This document shows, piece after piece, positions 24,601-27,600 of a DNA stretch of 42,873 bases. This DNA comes from an uncultured Micrococcales bacterium (GTDB taxonomy: Bacteria > Actinomycetota > Actinomycetes > Actinomycetales > Microbacteriaceae). Below the pieces are notes generated by a model. The model saw only the letters and a program-made list of their open reading frames with translations. It ran no database searches and was not told the DNA's origin. Position numbers and translations under genes: made by a program. Where the stretch lies: contig CAIVWH010000008.1 of assembly GCA_903909605.1 (NCBI GenBank), forward strand, positions 1 to 42,873, read 5' to 3'. Each line of letters starts with the position of its first letter. The stretch's first letter is position 1.

Positions 24601-27600
24601 GTGGATCGCTCTCCACTGGAACCACCTCGGTTGCAGCGGTTGCAGGTATCGCAACCTTCACCGGCGTGAAGTTGGTTGGAACTCCACACGTCGACTACAC
24701 ACTCGGATTCGCATCCGCGGGATTGACCAGCGCAACCTCGAATGCGTTGCAGGTGGCTCACGGCGCCGCAGCAACAATGACCATCAGCACGCAACCTGTC
24801 GCAGGTGCAACTGCGCTTGTCATGCCGACTCAGCCTGTGATTGCTGTGCGCGACAGCTACGGCAACCTCTTGGATGACGACAGCAGCATCGCCGTAACCG
24901 CAACCATCACCAGCGGAACCAACGGAACTCTCACCGGAACACAGACTGTTACCGATGTGAACGGCGTTGTCACCTTCGCGAACCTTGCTCTCACCGGAAC
25001 CCCAGGTGTCGACTACAAGATCACCTTTGCCTCTGGCGTATTGACCTCCGCAACCAGCAACAACATCCGAGTTGTCGCCGGTGCGCCAACTCACCTTGGC
25101 ATTGTTACTCAGCCGGTTGGTGCCATTACCGGCAAGGCGCTCGGCACTCAGCCTACGGTCGCGCTTCTCGACTACTTCGACAACGTCGTGCTTAGCGACT
25201 CGAGCACTGTGGTCTCCGTTGCAATTGCCAGTGGTTCGAATGGTTCGCTAAGCGGCAACCTCACTGCAACCGCGGTGAACGGTGTCGCAACCTTCTCGGG
25301 TCTGAAGCTCACCGCAACCCCGATGGCCGACTACACCCTGACCTTTAGCTCTGGCCCGCTGGCCACCGCTACCTCGAGCCCGCTGCACGTGACCCACGAC
25401 GCCACTGCCCAGCTGGTTTGGGTCACCCAGCCCGTTGGCGCCGCAACCGGCGATGACCTGCCTACTCAGCCAGTGCTTCGCCTGCTCGACCAGTACGGCA
25501 ACCTCGCCACTGGCGACAACAGCACAGTGGTGAGCGCAACCGTGGCATCTGGTGCCAACGGCTCGCTCTCGCAGGCAAGTGCAACGGCAGTCGGCGGCGT
25601 GGTCACCTTCCAGTGGCTGAACCTGGTTGGAACTCCGGGTGTTTCATACACCCTGGCAATGACTGGCGTGACTTCGACCAGCTCTACGATCACCGCGCAG
25701 AACTCGAACGCAATCACCCTTACCCACGCAGCGCCTTACCGGTTGGTTGTTGTCTCGCAGCCGGTCGGCGGCCTAAGCGGGGCAACCCTGCCGGCTAACT
25801 CGCAGCCGATCATCCAGGTTCGCGACCGCTTCGGCAACCTGGCAACCAGCGACAACTCGACTTCGGTAACCGTGGCCGTCTGTGGCTTTGCGACCTGCGC
25901 GGGTTCGAGCGATGGCGGAACCGTCACCGGAACCACCACGGTCACTGACGTAAACGGAATTGTTTCGTTCGACAACATCGCCGTTTCCGGAACCCCTGGT
26001 GCCCCATACCAGTTGCGCTTCACCGCAGCCGGCTTGGTTAATGCCACCGCGTCGGCAATGCGAGTTAGCAAGGTCGCCGACCTAGCCGTCGACTACCCAA
26101 CGACTCCTTGGGCCTTGGGTCAGCATGTAACTCCGACTGTCACGACCGACAGCCCTGGAGTTGTGACTTACGTAACCGTTGGTGACATGAGCGCAATCTG
26201 TAGCGTGAATGCGACCACCGGTGTTGCAACCATCATTGGTGTCGGAATCTGTAACATCCACGCGATCATTGCGAATGCGCCTTACTACCAGACCAACAGT
26301 GTCGACACCACGCTTGAGATTGACAAGGCAACGCAGCCAACGCTTCGCATCACCAGCCCGACAACCACCTCGTACCTGCAGCCAATTCAGTTGACTGTCA
26401 GCGGTGGCGCATCGCAGAGCACAGAGCCTTCGGCGCTGACCTTCTGGGTATCGGGTAGCTGTCAGTTGGTCGGCACCACTCTTGTTCCAGGCGATGCAGG
26501 CACGACCTGTCGCGTGATGGCCTTGCGCGATGAGACTGCTCACTACAACTCGGCAACCAGCGCAATCGTTAGCATCACCACCAACAAGATCGCTCAGGCC
26601 GCACTTTCACTCGTGAACTACTCAACGATGCAGGTTGGCACGCTTGATCTGGTAACCGTCGGTGGTTCAGGAACCGGCGCCCAGACCTACCAGGTCGTTT
26701 CGGCGGGAACCGCGGGATGTACTCTCACCGGTGCGCGCCTTACCGCCGCCACCTCGGGCACCTGTACCGTGAAGGCGTTGAAGGCTGCCTCGACAAACTA
26801 CACCGCGATTGAGTCCGCGGTTCAGACCATCACGGTGAGCAAGCTGTCTCAGACTGTAACCTTCACGTCGGCGACTCCGATGTATCCGGTTCCTGGTGGC
26901 AGCTATCAGGTGGCGGCGGTCTCTACCTCGAACCTTTCGGTCAGCTTCTCGATCACAACTGGCAGCGGAACCACCTGTCGTTTTGACAACGCAAACCCTG
27001 GAATGCTCCAGTTCTTGGCCTCGGGTGCCTGTGTGATTCGCGCAACCCAGGCTGGCAACGGAATCTACAACGCCGACTTCGCCCAGCAGTCCATCACTGT
27101 TGGCTCGTTGAACCAGTCGATTAGCTGGCCAACAATCTCAACCCAGACCTATGGCACGCCAGCAACCATTTTGAATGCCTTCTCAAACTCGGGCTTGGCA
27201 ATCGTTTACAGCTCGGGTGCGGCAACCACCAGCGCAACCATCAACGGTCAGCCGGTCGCAGCTTGTACCGTCACCCCGGCTGGCCAGGTAACCTACAACG
27301 CAGCCGGCACCTGTGACATCATTGCCAACCAGCCGGGCAACGCCACTTACCTTGCAGCGCCTCAGGTCGAGCAGATCTTTACCATCAAGCCGGTTCAGGC
27401 TGGTGCTCCTACGGTCTTCTCGATCTCGGGCGGTATCAACTCGGTCACGGTCACCTACACGGCACCTTCGTTCTCGGGCGGCGCACCAATCAGCGGTTTC
27501 CAGCTGATGGCCGGTGGTTCCGACGGGTCTGTGCTCACCAACTCTGCCTGCGCGAGCGTCGGAACTCCGCTGTCCTGCACGCTCGATGGCCTCACCCCGG

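Larger units (their letters stand above)
16803..26076 (+). repeat. 29 tandem Big_1/invasin-like Ig repeats
   Basis: Counted by hand: 29 units averaging about 320 bp (107 residues). The consensus opens with ATQLxVTTQP, then FTTQPVVxVxDxxGNxVT, AVxGVATFxGLxLTG, YTLTFxSxGLTSATS and a closing TVTxG. The DxxGN turn and GVATF strand match intimin/invasin-type bacterial Ig domains. Two subfamilies are visible: units 1-18, and units 19-29, most of which carry TQPVGGNATG and GTPGVDYTL. Such arrays act as stiff rods that carry a binding head away from the cell. Confidence 0.85.

Noticed and set aside
4371-26076. CRISPR-like or satellite arrays
   Set aside because: Repeated strings such as GGCGGAAACATCACC are in-frame coding for beta-strand and Ig motifs, vary between copies, and have no constant repeat-spacer pattern.
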